From G016756615 sp050958605 (GTDB lineage: Bacteria > Pseudomonadota > Alphaproteobacteria > Rhizobiales > Rhizobiaceae): a stretch of DNA of 64,000 nt. The notes under the pieces are model-generated. The model saw only the letters and a program-made list of their open reading frames with translations. It did not search any database and had not been told where the DNA came from. The DNA lies in contig NZ_JBJHDO010000005.1 in assembly GCF_050958605.1 (NCBI RefSeq), positions 248,001 to 312,000 on the forward strand, written 5' to 3'. Both the position numbers and the translations under genes were made by a program. The stretch's first letter is position 1; every line of letters starts with the position of its first letter. Shown piece after piece: positions 43,309-52,701 of the stretch.

Positions 43309-44085
43309 CTATCGCGACGAGAGCGCTCGGCTGCTTTGCAGCAAACGCTCGCGCAAGGCATCGGTCTGGTGTTCGGACAAATCGACCGGCAATACCAGGC
43401 AGATCGTCGCCTCGATGTTTCCGTCCACGCCGTAGATGGGGGCCGCAAGACACTGGGTCACCGCATCCACGAGCCCCCTGGTCAGGCAATAGCCGTCGGC
43501 GCGCGCCTTGCCGACCGCATCGATGAACTCATCGATGTCGATGCGCCGCCCGTCCGGCAGCGTAAGGTCTTCCTCGGCGATCAACTCTTCGATCTCGACG
43601 CGGCTTCGGCCGGCGAGCAACAACCGGCCCGACGCAGTCCAGGGAATAGGGATCTGTAGCCCTACGGCGGAACTGATGCGGAAAGGTCTGTTTCCTGGCC
43701 GCATATGCATGATGGTGTATCGGCCGCTCTGGAGCATGCAGAACTCGCTGGTCTCGCCCGTTTCCTTGGCGAGGCGATCGACCTCGAGGCGCGCGCGCTT
43801 TGCCAGCGAGTTCTCGCGAATGTAATTCAAGCCGTAGAGATACATGCGCTTGCCGAAGAAGATGCGGGAATCTTCCGGGGAAATCTCCAGCAAACCCGCC
43901 TGGGTCAGATCGTTGACCAGCGTGTAGGTCGAAGAGCGCGGCGCATTAAGTGCCTTCGCCAACGCACCGATGCGGATGGCCTCTCCATGCCCGTGAAGGA
44001 ACTCGAGGATCTGAAGGATCCGGTCGACGCTGCGCTCCCGGCGTTGAGGGGCGTCGGTACCTGCCAGTGGGGAAGTGGTGTCCAT
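43309..44085 (-). CDS. IclR family transcriptional regulator
   Basis: 258 residues from the ATG at 44085. HTH: SVDRILQILEFLHGHGEAIR and LNAPRSSTYTLVNDLTQAG; effector domain: PIPWTASGRLLLAG, YCLTRGLVDAVTQCLAAPIY. Divergent from the D-cysteine-desulfhydrase-like gene; it probably senses the imported compound and controls the whole plus-strand operon to 52326. Confidence 0.93.
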   Translation of the reverse strand: MDTTSPLAGTDAPQRRERSVDRILQILEFLHGHGEAIRIGALAKALNAPRSSTYTLVNDLTQAGLLEISPEDSRIFFGKRMYLYGLNYIRENSLAKRARLEVDRLAKETGETSEFCMLQSGRYTIMHMRPGNRPFRISSAVGLQIPIPWTASGRLLLAGRSRVEIEELIAEEDLTLPDGRRIDIDEFIDAVGKARADGYCLTRGLVDAVTQCLAAPIYGVDGNIEATICLVLPVDLSEHQTDALRERLLQSSRALSSR

Positions 44086-44124
44086 ATGCGACTTTCTCTT
44101 GCACATTTCCGCGACGTTGCTATG

Positions 44125-44176
44125 GTGTCTCTAGCACGAGACTAGTGTCTTGTATACTAGACAGCTAGCAAAGACA
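44125..44176. promoter_or_regulatory. Candidate operator cluster of the IclR/desulfhydrase divergent promoters
   Basis: GTGTCT occurs at 44125-44130 and 44145-44150 (20 bp apart) and inverted as AGACAC at 44172-44177 with an offset of one base. Within it, TGTCT (44146-44150) / AGACA (44159-44163) is a perfect dyad with 8-bp spacer, and CTAGT (44142-44146) / ACTAG (44156-44160) another. TGTATACT near the centre may double as a -10 element. Strong candidate IclR-binding region. Confidence 0.5.
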
Positions 44177-44242
44177 CGATGCAACCCGGACAATGCCGAG
44201 CAGGCTCCCGAAGCGTCGTTGGGAGGGAGAGACATCACTGTC

Positions 44243-45256
44243 ATGAGCAATGGGCCCAGGATGAGCCATCAGGCGATACGCGAGCGTATTGCGACATTGC
44301 CTCGGCTCGACATAGCGCTCAAGAACACGCCGCTCGAAGAGGCGCGCAATCTGACCCGCGCCCTGGGCGGACCGCGCATATTCGTCAAGCGGGACGACCT
44401 AACGGGCGTGGCACTCGGCGGCAACAAGCTGCGCAATCTGGAATTCCGCCTTGCATATGCGATGAAGGACGAGCCTGACACAGTTATCGTGGGCCTGGAC
44501 TTGCAGTCCAACTCTGCGCGTCAGACGGTCGGCGCCTGCAACAAGCTTGGACTGCGCACGATCCTCGTCCTGGAAGGTCGCAAGCCAAACAACGTGCAGG
44601 GCAACCTGCTGGTCGATTATCTTCTCGGCGCGGATGTCCACTTCGCTGCAAACCAACGCGAGCAGCGTGCGATGCTAGACGGCCTTGCTGATGAAGTGCG
44701 GGCACAGGGTGGTCGGCCACACATCCTCAACGACAATCCGATGTTCGACGTGGCCTCGGCGGTCGCCTACCTGGAGGTGACGCTGGAGGTCCTCGACCAG
44801 CTCGATCAGCGAGGGCTGAAGCCCGACTATTTCTACATGTCCTCCAGCGGGAAGGGCTCAGCTGGCATCATGCTGGCGCAGAAGTTGATCGGCGGCTTCG
44901 CCATGCACGCGGTCTGCGCCACCGACGAATTTCATCTGCCTTCCCGCACGGCCAAGATAACCAACGAGACGATCGCAGCACTCGGGCTCGACATCACGGT
45001 CGCCGAGGACGAGGTCGTCAACACCGAGGATTTCGTGGGCAAGGGCTACGGCACTCCGAGCGACGCGGGCAACGAGGCGGTGCAGCTCTTCGCCCGAACC
45101 GAAGGCATCATCCTCGACCCGATCTACACCGGCAAGGCGGCTGCCGGCCTCGTTGCCGACATCCGCGCCGGCCGCTTCTCGCAGGACGACGTGGTGGTTT
45201 TCGTCCACACGGGCGGCACGCCGGCAATCTTCACATGGAATGAGCTTTGGCACTGA
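44243..45256 (+). CDS. D-cysteine desulfhydrase / ACC deaminase-like PLP enzyme
   Basis: 337 residues from the ATG at 44243; GGGAGGGAGA is present but rather far upstream, so the ATG at 44261 remains possible. PLP lysine K62 in GGNKLRNLEF, RIFVKRDDLTG just before it, the catalytic loop LQSNSARQTVGACNKLG, and the C-terminal FVHTGGTPAIF phosphate/substrate region match the ACC deaminase/D-cysteine desulfhydrase family. The SNSARQT loop is typical of that family, but the choice between deaminase and desulfhydrase is open. First gene of a peptide-type importer operon. Confidence 0.88.
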   Translation: MSNGPRMSHQAIRERIATLPRLDIALKNTPLEEARNLTRALGGPRIFVKRDDLTGVALGGNKLRNLEFRLAYAMKDEPDTVIVGLDLQSNSARQTVGACNKLGLRTILVLEGRKPNNVQGNLLVDYLLGADVHFAANQREQRAMLDGLADEVRAQGGRPHILNDNPMFDVASAVAYLEVTLEVLDQLDQRGLKPDYFYMSSSGKGSAGIMLAQKLIGGFAMHAVCATDEFHLPSRTAKITNETIAALGLDITVAEDEVVNTEDFVGKGYGTPSDAGNEAVQLFARTEGIILDPIYTGKAAAGLVADIRAGRFSQDDVVVFVHTGGTPAIFTWNELWH

Positions 45257-45311
45257 TGCGGAGCCGGGTGGCCGAACCCGTCCGCGTCCAACAACGAAGG
45301 GGAGTCTTGGA

Positions 45312-46916
45312 ATGAAACGCAGGGAGTTCTTGTCGGGTGCGGCCGGTGCCGTACTGCTTTCCACCTTGCCCGCGGTCTCGATCCGGGCTTTCGCTCAGAA
45401 CGCGGCAGGCGTCATCACGTTCGGTCAGAGCACGGCCGTGCTCACCCTGGACCCCGCGCACGGCGCCTTCACAGGCTATCCGGGCGGCTACGAAGCGGCG
45501 CTGCTGCTTTTCGACCGCTTGCTCGATTTCGATGCCGACATGAAGATCGTGCCACAGCTCGCCGAGTCCTTCACCATGAGCACGGACCTCAAGTCTTGCG
45601 AGCTGAAGTTGCGGAGCGGCGTGACTTTCCACGACGGCACGCCCTGCGATGCGGCGGCGATCAAGTTCAACATCGAGCGCATGATGAAGAAGGAGATCAA
45701 CACGACCAACCGGCCCTTGTGGGATCCGATCGTCGGCGCCGACATCGTCGATGATAGCACGCTGGTGATCCGCACCTCCGCGCCGTTCGCGCAACTGCCC
45801 AACACGCTGGCTCACGGCTCGGGAGCCATCGTGTCGCCGGCCGCTATCGAGAAATTCGGCGAGGACGGCTTCGCGCAGAACCCCGTCGGTGCTGGGCCGT
45901 ATATGGTCGAGAGCCTCAATGCCGGTCAGGAACTGAAACTGAAGGCCTTCGACGGCTACTGGGGCGAGAAGCCGGGCGCATCCGGCGTCGTGTTCCGCTT
46001 CATTGCCGAGCCTGCGACGCGCATCAACGCGCTGACGACGGGTGCCGTGGACGTGATCGACTCCGTCCCGGTGCAACTCGTCAGCCAGCTCCAAGGCAAC
46101 GCCGACATCGAGGTGGTGCGCCGCCCCGGCTTGCGCCCGATTGGCCTGGCGATGAACCTGACGCGTCCCGCACTTTCGGATGTCAAGGTACGCAAGGCGC
46201 TGAACCTTGCCGTTCCCGTCGCGACCATCGCCGAGAAAGTTTTCTTCGGCTTCGCCAAGGCTCCGGACTCGCCGCTTGCATTCGATGCGATTGGCCATAA
46301 GAGCGTCGGCGAAGCCGCGTTCGACCAGGAACAGGCAAAGGCGCTGCTGGCCGAGTCCGGCTACAAGCCAGGCTCCGATGGCGTGCTGGAAAAGGACGGC
46401 GCGAAACTCACGCTGAAGCTCTATGCGCCGGAAGGACTGTTCCCGGGCGATGTCGCCGTCGCGGAGATCGTCGCGGCCTCGCTCAAGCAGGTTGGCGTGG
46501 ATGTCCAGATCACCAAGATCGAGAAGGGCGCCTACTGGGATCACCTGCGGCAGGACAAAGCCAATCTCGCCTGGGACCTGGCAATGTTCGGCTTCAATCC
46601 GTCCAATGCATCCGGCACCTATCATCTGGCCTCGCTGTTCAAGTCCAATGCCGATGACAACGCCAAGCCGGATGTCTGGAACATCGGCCGCTATCGCAAC
46701 CCCGAGGTCGACGGGCTCCTGGTCACCGCCGACACCGCTCCAGAGGAGTCGGCACGGCTGGAGGCGCTGGGAAAGGTGCAGGAACTGGTCTGGGAAGACG
46801 CGCCCTATTTGTGGCTGCAGATCAACGAAAACGTCTCGGCGGTGCGCAAGCCGATCAGCGGCGTGAGCGTCATGCCGATCGTCTTCACCAACCTGCGCAA
46901 TGCCGCCAAGGCCTAA
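45312..46916 (+). CDS. Peptide/nickel-type ABC transporter substrate-binding protein (DppA family)
   Basis: 534 residues from the ATG at 45312 after GGGGAG. Tat signal with R3-R4 in KRREFLSGAAG, hydrophobic stretch and cut near AFA-QN. SBP_bac_5 fold: GYEAALLLFDRLLDFD, LRSGVTFHDGTPCDAAAIKF, NPVGAGPYMVESL, VRKALNLAVPVATIAEKVF. Delivers a peptide or other small ligand to the permeases immediately downstream. Confidence 0.93.
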   Translation: MKRREFLSGAAGAVLLSTLPAVSIRAFAQNAAGVITFGQSTAVLTLDPAHGAFTGYPGGYEAALLLFDRLLDFDADMKIVPQLAESFTMSTDLKSCELKLRSGVTFHDGTPCDAAAIKFNIERMMKKEINTTNRPLWDPIVGADIVDDSTLVIRTSAPFAQLPNTLAHGSGAIVSPAAIEKFGEDGFAQNPVGAGPYMVESLNAGQELKLKAFDGYWGEKPGASGVVFRFIAEPATRINALTTGAVDVIDSVPVQLVSQLQGNADIEVVRRPGLRPIGLAMNLTRPALSDVKVRKALNLAVPVATIAEKVFFGFAKAPDSPLAFDAIGHKSVGEAAFDQEQAKALLAESGYKPGSDGVLEKDGAKLTLKLYAPEGLFPGDVAVAEIVAASLKQVGVDVQITKIEKGAYWDHLRQDKANLAWDLAMFGFNPSNASGTYHLASLFKSNADDNAKPDVWNIGRYRNPEVDGLLVTADTAPEESARLEALGKVQELVWEDAPYLWLQINENVSAVRKPISGVSVMPIVFTNLRNAAKA

Positions 46917-46929
46917 CGCGGGCGCATCG

Positions 46930-47850
46930 ATGATCGGGTTCGTGGCCAGACGCTTCGCGACCATTCCGCTTGTGGTGCTCGGCGTCGTCACGATTCTGTT
47001 CATCATCTTCAAGTCGGTGCCCGGCGACGAGGCTGCCTTCGTCGCCGGTGCCACTGCCACTCAAGCGGAAATCGAGGCGGTGCGCGTGCAACTCGGTCTC
47101 GATCAGCCGCTGATCCAACAATACCTGCGGCACGTATCCGGGCTGGTCGTCGGCGATTTCGGCTACTCGACCACCTTCCGAAGCAATCCCCTGCCGCACA
47201 TCATCGACCGGCTACCGGCCACGCTGGCGCTGGCGGCGGCGGCGATTGGGCTCACGATCCTCGTCGGCATTCCTGCTGGGGTCGTGGCCGCCGCCTATCG
47301 CAACCGGCTGCCCGACTACCTGATCTCGCTGTCGGTCGTCGGCCTGCTGGCGATCCCCAATTTTTGGCTGGGCATGCTCCTGATCGCCTGGCTTTCGGTC
47401 GATCTCGGGCTGTTGCCGAGCTTCGGGGCCAGCGGCCCCGCCTCATTGGTCATTCCGACGCTGGCACTCGCGGCGCGGTTGATCGCCCTGGTCGCGCGGA
47501 TGACCCGCGGCGTCGTCATCGAGGAACTGCGGAAGGACTATGTGCGGACCGCCCGCGCCAAGGGGCTGTCGAAAGGGCTGGCGCTGCGCCGGCACGTGTT
47601 GCGCAATGTAATGATCCCGACGGTCACCGTGATCGGCCTTCAGGCCGGCTACCTGCTCGGCGGCTCCGTCGTTATCGAGCGGCTGTGCGCGTGGCCGGGC
47701 ATCGGCGACCTGTTGCTGACGGCCGTCTCGGTGCGCGACTACACGCTGGTGCAAGCGATCGTGCTGATCTTCGTCGTGTCCTTCCTCGTCATCAACATCG
47801 CAGTCGAGGTCATCTACCGTTTTGTCAATCCGAGGCTGCGCTATGCGTGA
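46930..47850 (+). CDS. ABC transporter permease, DppB type
   Basis: 306 residues, six membrane segments. N-terminal FVARRFATIPLVVLGVVTIL, DLGLLPSFGASGPASLVIP, and the EAA loop EELRKDYVRTARAKGLSKGL are diagnostic for DppB/OppB. The stop overlaps the DppC-type start (ATGCGTGA). Confidence 0.94.
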   Translation: MIGFVARRFATIPLVVLGVVTILFIIFKSVPGDEAAFVAGATATQAEIEAVRVQLGLDQPLIQQYLRHVSGLVVGDFGYSTTFRSNPLPHIIDRLPATLALAAAAIGLTILVGIPAGVVAAAYRNRLPDYLISLSVVGLLAIPNFWLGMLLIAWLSVDLGLLPSFGASGPASLVIPTLALAARLIALVARMTRGVVIEELRKDYVRTARAKGLSKGLALRRHVLRNVMIPTVTVIGLQAGYLLGGSVVIERLCAWPGIGDLLLTAVSVRDYTLVQAIVLIFVVSFLVINIAVEVIYRFVNPRLRYA

Positions 47851-48691
47851 GACCGTTCTGCGCCGCAAGCGCCGTTCGGGGCGCCGCGTCAACCTGTTCC
47901 TGTGGCTGGGCGCATCGCTTCTGGCGACCTTCGTCATGCTCGCCGTGCTGGGCGAGCGTATCGCGCCCTACGATCCGAACGCGCAGGACCTCTTCGCCAT
48001 GCTCGAGGCGCCGACAGCGGCGCACCTGCTCGGAACGGACAATGTCGGGCGCGATATCTTCTCGCGCATCATCGTCGGCACGCGGTTCACGCTGTCTATC
48101 GCGCTCGCTTCGGTGCTCTTCGCCGGCCTCGGCGGCATCGCTCTGGGTTCGATCGCCGGTTATTTCGGGGGGCTGACCGATCGCATCGTCACCGGCGTCA
48201 TCGATCTCCTTCTGACGGTCCCGAACATCGTGCTTGCGATCGCCATCGCCTCGGTCGCAGGCGCCAGCGCCACCGGCCTCACCATCGCCATCACGGCAAG
48301 CTTCATCCCACCATTAGCCCGTCTCGTGCGCGGCCGCGTGATCGAGCTGATGGCAGAGGATTTCATCGCGTCGGCGATCACCGTCGGAATGGGACATACG
48401 CGCATCCTGCTTCGTCACATTCTGCCGAACGCCGCCACCGTTATCATCATCGAGCTCAGCCTGAACGCCGGGCAGGCGGTCCTCGTCGGCTCGGCGCTGG
48501 GCTTTCTCGGCCTCGGCGTTCAGCCCCCCGCGCCCGAATGGGGCACGATGCTGGGCGCCAGCCGCGAATATCTCACCCTCGCGCCCCATCTGGTGGTCGC
48601 GCCGGGCATCGCCATCTCGCTCCTCGTGCTTGCCTTCAACGCCTTCGGCGATGGGCTGCGCGACGTCTTCGATCCAGATTCGGCTACCTGA
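47843..48691 (+). CDS. ABC transporter permease, DppC type
   Basis: 282 residues from the ATG at 47843. APTAAHLLGTDNVGRDIFSR is the diagnostic DppC periplasmic motif; the EAA loop is EDFIASAITVGMGHTRILLR and GFLGLGVQPPAPEWGTMLG follows. Partner of the DppB-type permease. Confidence 0.94.
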   Translation: MRETVLRRKRRSGRRVNLFLWLGASLLATFVMLAVLGERIAPYDPNAQDLFAMLEAPTAAHLLGTDNVGRDIFSRIIVGTRFTLSIALASVLFAGLGGIALGSIAGYFGGLTDRIVTGVIDLLLTVPNIVLAIAIASVAGASATGLTIAITASFIPPLARLVRGRVIELMAEDFIASAITVGMGHTRILLRHILPNAATVIIIELSLNAGQAVLVGSALGFLGLGVQPPAPEWGTMLGASREYLTLAPHLVVAPGIAISLLVLAFNAFGDGLRDVFDPDSAT

Positions 48692-48701
48692 CAGGCGTAC
48701 C

Positions 48702-49826
48702 ATGGAATACGGCATCATCGATTGTCACGCGCATATCTTCCCGCCGGCTGCGACGGCGGCGGGCTTCCCTGACGTGGCGACGCATCTGCTTCACCAGCAG
48801 CGCTCGATGCACATGCACGGCAACCAGCCTTACCGTCGTTGTCACGATCATTCGATCGTGACCGAGCGCCCGCTGTGGGACGCGAAGGATCCGTCGCCGA
48901 CCGGCCGCCGCGAGGTGAATTTCCGTATAGGCACGCATGGCCGCTACGAATGGACGGTCGACGACGAAGATCAGTACGTCCAGTTCCTCGCGCCGTGGAT
49001 GGCAAACCTCGAAATGACCGCCGAGACGATGATCGCCTACATGGACTATGCCGGCGTTGCGACGGCCATTCTCCAGAACGACCACATCTACGGCAATCTT
49101 GCGGAGGAGTTCGCCGCCGCGGCGCGTGCTTATCCGGACCGCTTCATAGGGCTGGCGCAGGTGGAAGAAGCATTCGCCTATCAGGACCACGAACTCCAAC
49201 GCCTCCATGACGAGATCGGCCGGCTCGGCATGGCCGGCTTCTATTTCACGACCACAGGCATGTTCCGTAGCGGCTACAAGCCGATGCATTCAGACCCCGC
49301 CTACGACCCTTACTGGAAGCTGGTTGAAGCAAGCGGCCTGCCGGTCTTCTGGGTGCAATCCGGCAATTCCCCGGTCGGAACGTACGAAGACGAGATGCGG
49401 CACCTTGCCCGCATCATCGAGCGGTTCCCGGGAATCCGCCACCTGTTGGTGCACGGCGTGCCCACCACGCTCTATGCAGACGAAAATGACAAGCTCAAGC
49501 TGCCGCCGATCATCGAGACGCTGCTGACCGAGGGGCCCGTTTTCGCAGAGATCCTCTACCCGATCGCATGGGGAGGAAAACAGGAGTATCCCTATCCGCG
49601 CGCGCATCTGCATATACGCCAGTTGGTGGAAAGGTTTGGAGCGTCCCGATTCCTGTGGGGTTCGGACGCGCCCAACGTGGATCGCTACTGCACTTACGCG
49701 CAGTCTCTGACCTACTTCACCCGCTACAGCGACTACCTGTCTGAAGCGGAGAAACGCGCGATCCTGCGCGACAATGCGGTCGCCTTGCTGCCCGCGCTCG
49801 CACGAATGGACAAGCGCGAGGGATGA
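48702..49826 (+). CDS. Amidohydrolase family 2 (ACMSD-like) metal hydrolase
   Basis: 374 residues. Metal-binding H9-x-H11 in IIDCHAHIF, a later His in LLVHGVPTT and the catalytic Asp in FLWGSDAPNVDRY place it in the amidohydrolase_2 (ACMSD-like) family of decarboxylases and hydrolases. Insertion between permease and ATPase genes of one importer shows it acts on the imported compound or its breakdown product. Confidence 0.88.
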   Translation: MEYGIIDCHAHIFPPAATAAGFPDVATHLLHQQRSMHMHGNQPYRRCHDHSIVTERPLWDAKDPSPTGRREVNFRIGTHGRYEWTVDDEDQYVQFLAPWMANLEMTAETMIAYMDYAGVATAILQNDHIYGNLAEEFAAAARAYPDRFIGLAQVEEAFAYQDHELQRLHDEIGRLGMAGFYFTTTGMFRSGYKPMHSDPAYDPYWKLVEASGLPVFWVQSGNSPVGTYEDEMRHLARIIERFPGIRHLLVHGVPTTLYADENDKLKLPPIIETLLTEGPVFAEILYPIAWGGKQEYPYPRAHLHIRQLVERFGASRFLWGSDAPNVDRYCTYAQSLTYFTRYSDYLSEAEKRAILRDNAVALLPALARMDKREG

Positions 49827-50815
49827 CGCCGCTTCTCTCCATAGAGGGACTGACCGTCGAACTCGCTACCCGCGATCGCAGCTTCGATGCCGTGAGTGAT
49901 CTCACCTTCGGAGTGTCACGAAACGAGGTGTTGGCGCTGGTGGGTGAGTCGGGCTCGGGCAAGAGCATGACCGCGATGGCGATCATGCGGCTGCTGCCGG
50001 AGCCGGTGGCCGAGATCGTATCGGGGAGAATCCTCTTCGACGGCATCGACCTCGCGACCGCAAGCGAAGCTACCTTGCGTGGCATCAGGGGAAATCGCAT
50101 CGGCTTGATCTTCCAGGAGCCGATGACCTCGCTCAATCCGTCAATCCGTGTAGGGCCGCAGGTCGCCGAGGTGCTGCGGTTGCACAAGGGGCTCGATGCT
50201 GGCGCAGCACGCAGACGTGTCGAGGAGCTCTTCGAGCAGGTTCGGATCCCCGATCCGAAGCGCCGGTATGACGATTACCCGCACCAGATGTCTGGCGGCA
50301 TGCGCCAGCGCGTCGTGATCGCCCTGGCGCTCGCCTGCGATCCCGATGTGCTGATTGCTGACGAGCCGACGACGGCGCTCGACGTGACGACGCAGGCGCA
50401 GATCCTGGAGACGTTCCGCGACCTGCAAGCTGCCGTTGGGGCGGCCACGATCCTGATCACGCACGATCTGGCTGTGGTCGCAGAGACGGCCGATCGCGTC
50501 GCGGTGATGTATGCCGGCCGTATCGTCGAGGAGACGACGACCGAGCAGCTGTTTGCGGCGCCTCGCCATCCATACACGCACGGCCTGCTGGGTTCGATCC
50601 CGCATGTCGCGGATGCGGGCGGGACCCGCTCGCCCGAGCGGCTGCCGGAAATCAAGGGAACGGTGCCGGCGCTCTGGGCGCTGCCGCAAGGCTGTCCCTT
50701 CGCACCACGCTGTCCGCGTGCCCGCCAGCGCTGCGAAGCCGAGCGCCCACCTCTCGACGAGCTCGCACCTGGTCACCGCGCGGCCTGCTGGTATCCCGTG
50801 GAGGTGGCGCCGTGA
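49823..50815 (+). CDS. ABC transporter ATPase, DppD type
   Basis: 330 residues. Walker A GESGSGKSM, IFQEPMTSLNPSIRVG, signature MSGGMRQRV, Walker B LIADEPTTALDVTTQAQIL, and the oligopeptide C-terminal domain with cysteines (QGCPFAPRCPRARQRCEAE) that binds an iron-sulfur cluster in relatives. Overlaps the amidohydrolase stop as ATGA. Confidence 0.95.
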   Translation: MTPLLSIEGLTVELATRDRSFDAVSDLTFGVSRNEVLALVGESGSGKSMTAMAIMRLLPEPVAEIVSGRILFDGIDLATASEATLRGIRGNRIGLIFQEPMTSLNPSIRVGPQVAEVLRLHKGLDAGAARRRVEELFEQVRIPDPKRRYDDYPHQMSGGMRQRVVIALALACDPDVLIADEPTTALDVTTQAQILETFRDLQAAVGAATILITHDLAVVAETADRVAVMYAGRIVEETTTEQLFAAPRHPYTHGLLGSIPHVADAGGTRSPERLPEIKGTVPALWALPQGCPFAPRCPRARQRCEAERPPLDELAPGHRAACWYPVEVAP

Positions 50816-51777
50816 CGACGCTGCTCGACGTCAGGAATATTTCCAAGCAATTCACCGTCTCGCGCGGGGTCAGCGGCGGTTCGGCGACCGTGCATGCGGT
50901 CGACGACGTTTCGTTCTCGATCGCGCGCGGCGAGACGCTTGGACTGGTCGGCGAAAGCGGCTGCGGCAAGTCGACCGTCGGCAAGATGATCGTGCGGCTG
51001 CTTGAGCCGAACGCAGGCAAGATCCTGCTCGAAGGAACTGATATTGCCCACGTTTCCCATCGCATCATGCGGCCGCTACGGCGCAAGGTGCAGATGATCT
51101 TCCAGGATCCGAACGGCTCGCTCGACCCGCGCCAACGTGCGGGCGACCTCGTGGAGGAGCCGCTGATCGTGCATGGCCTTGGTACCGCGTCTGAGCGCAG
51201 GGCGAAGGTAGCCGATCTTTTCGCTCGCGTCGGCCTGCGGGCGGACCAGATGGGAAACGTGCCCTCGAAATTTTCCGGCGGGCAACGGCAGCGGCTGGCA
51301 ATTGCTCGTGCGCTGGCGCTCAACCCGTCGCTGATCGTTGCCGACGAGCCGGTCTCGGCGCTCGACGTGTCGATCCAGGCCCAGGTCGTCAACCTGATGT
51401 CCGATATCCAGAAGGAATTTGGACTGGCCTACCTGTTCGTGGCGCACGACCTGGGTGTGGTCCAGCACATCAGCAACCGCGTGGCAGTGATGTATCTCGG
51501 CCGGATCGTCGAGATCGGCGACACCGGCGCGATCTATCATCGGCCGAGCCACCCCTACACGCGTACGCTGATGGACGCCGTGCCGCGCCCCGATCCTGCT
51601 CGGCGGCACAGCCGCATCAGGGTGCCGCGCGGCGAGGTGCCCAGCCCGCTCGACCCGCCGCCGGGCTGTGCCTTCCATCCGCGCTGCCCGATCGCGACGG
51701 AGATCTGTCGCCAGATGCGTCCGCCGCTGCGCCGCGTGGCATCCGGTGCTGAAGCAGCTTGTCATCATGCGGAATAG
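50812..51777 (+). CDS. ABC transporter ATPase, DppF type
   Basis: 321 residues from the GTG at 50812 (GTGA overlap). Walker A GESGCGKST, IFQDPNGSLDPRQRAG, signature FSGGQRQRL, Walker B LIVADEPVSALDVSIQAQ, and the cysteine-bearing C-terminus (PPGCAFHPRCPIATEICRQM). Second ATPase of the peptide-type importer. Confidence 0.95.
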   Translation: MTTLLDVRNISKQFTVSRGVSGGSATVHAVDDVSFSIARGETLGLVGESGCGKSTVGKMIVRLLEPNAGKILLEGTDIAHVSHRIMRPLRRKVQMIFQDPNGSLDPRQRAGDLVEEPLIVHGLGTASERRAKVADLFARVGLRADQMGNVPSKFSGGQRQRLAIARALALNPSLIVADEPVSALDVSIQAQVVNLMSDIQKEFGLAYLFVAHDLGVVQHISNRVAVMYLGRIVEIGDTGAIYHRPSHPYTRTLMDAVPRPDPARRHSRIRVPRGEVPSPLDPPPGCAFHPRCPIATEICRQMRPPLRRVASGAEAACHHAE

Positions 51778-51831
51778 GGCCTCACCGGGACGGCCCTTCC
51801 GGTACCGACAGAATTGTGAATGGAGCATTGC

Positions 51832-52326
51832 ATGACTTTCGCAGATCACGACGCGCCTGCGGCGACATCGCCAGAAGAGCGGCTCGCACGACTGGGCATC
51901 GTGATCCCGCCGCCGCCGCCGCCGATCGCCAACTTCCTGACGCATGTGCGTGAGGGAAACCTGCTGTTCCTCTCCGGGCAGGGACCGCGTGAACCGGACG
52001 GTCATTTGCACACAGGCAAAGTCGGCGCGGGAGTGACTATCGAAGAAGCCTACGCCCACGCCCGCCTGACAGGCATCAATCTCCTCTCGGTCATGCAGAG
52101 CGTGCTTGGCGATCTCAGCCGGGTGAAGCGGATCGTAAAGCTGCTCGGCATGGTCAACGCCGCGCCGGACTTTGGCGACCATCCGAGCGTCATCAACGGA
52201 TGCTCGGATTTATTCGTCCAAGTCTTCGGCGAGCGTGGAAACCACGCGCGCTCAGCCGTCGGTCTAGGCTCGCTCCCGGGGAGGATCACGGTGGAGATCG
52301 AGGCGATCGTCGCGGTCGGGAACTGA
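51832..52326 (+). CDS. RidA family (YjgF/YER057c/UK114) imine deaminase-like protein
   Basis: 164 residues from the ATG at 51832 with GGAG eight bases upstream; an ATG at 51820 is also in frame. The catalytic arginine R140 is in NHARSAVGLGSLPG, equivalent to R105 of RidA. A polyproline run (PPPPPPP, about 26-32) marks the N-terminal extension. RidA enzymes hydrolyse reactive enamine/imine intermediates made by PLP enzymes, which fits the D-cysteine-desulfhydrase-like gene heading this operon. Confidence 0.92.
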   Translation: MTFADHDAPAATSPEERLARLGIVIPPPPPPIANFLTHVREGNLLFLSGQGPREPDGHLHTGKVGAGVTIEEAYAHARLTGINLLSVMQSVLGDLSRVKRIVKLLGMVNAAPDFGDHPSVINGCSDLFVQVFGERGNHARSAVGLGSLPGRITVEIEAIVAVGN

Positions 52327-52701
52327 ATTTCCGCAGGAGCCCAACCTTTTGGTGGATGCGCGGTCGCCCACCATCGCCATTGCCTGCATAGGCTGGTCGA
52401 GTGACATGTTACCCAGCAGCACGGCGCGACGCGCAGCAAGGGTAATATCCACTGACCTGGCGCATCAGCCTCCATTTCTATCTTTAAACCAGCATATGGT
52501 CCGCCTTGTCCCCACGCTCGATGACAGCGCTGATATCGCCGGCGTGCTACCCGAAATGGCTCTTTACAGCTCTTGGCCAGATCTGTGGCAGAACCGAGTA
52601 TTGCACCGATATTCGGGAAAGTCGTTCCCGAATTCGGCGCATTCTTGAAGCGTTTCCCCTCGCATATGCTTCTTCCGACGAGTTTGGTCGGGAGAAGAAA
52701 G
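52327..52701. other. Intergenic region upstream of the dioxygenase gene
   Basis: 375 bp without a convincing gene. The dioxygenase frame is open from a GTG at 52573, but the family match begins only near 52702 and an operator-like dyad lies in between, so I treat this as promoter/leader. Confidence 0.45.
52611..52633. promoter_or_regulatory. Perfect 9-bp inverted repeat upstream of dioxygenase gene
   Basis: ATTCGGGAA (52611-52619) and TTCCCGAAT (52625-52633), 5-bp spacer, about 70 bp before the preferred start codon. Typical size and symmetry of a dimeric repressor operator. The regulator is unknown; the LysR gene downstream is one candidate but usually uses T-N11-A sites. Confidence 0.55.

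Noticed and set aside
45231..47060. 609-codon minus-strand frame
   Set aside because: Lies opposite the DppA-type gene, His/Arg/Asp-rich composition typical of high-GC shadow, no family motif.
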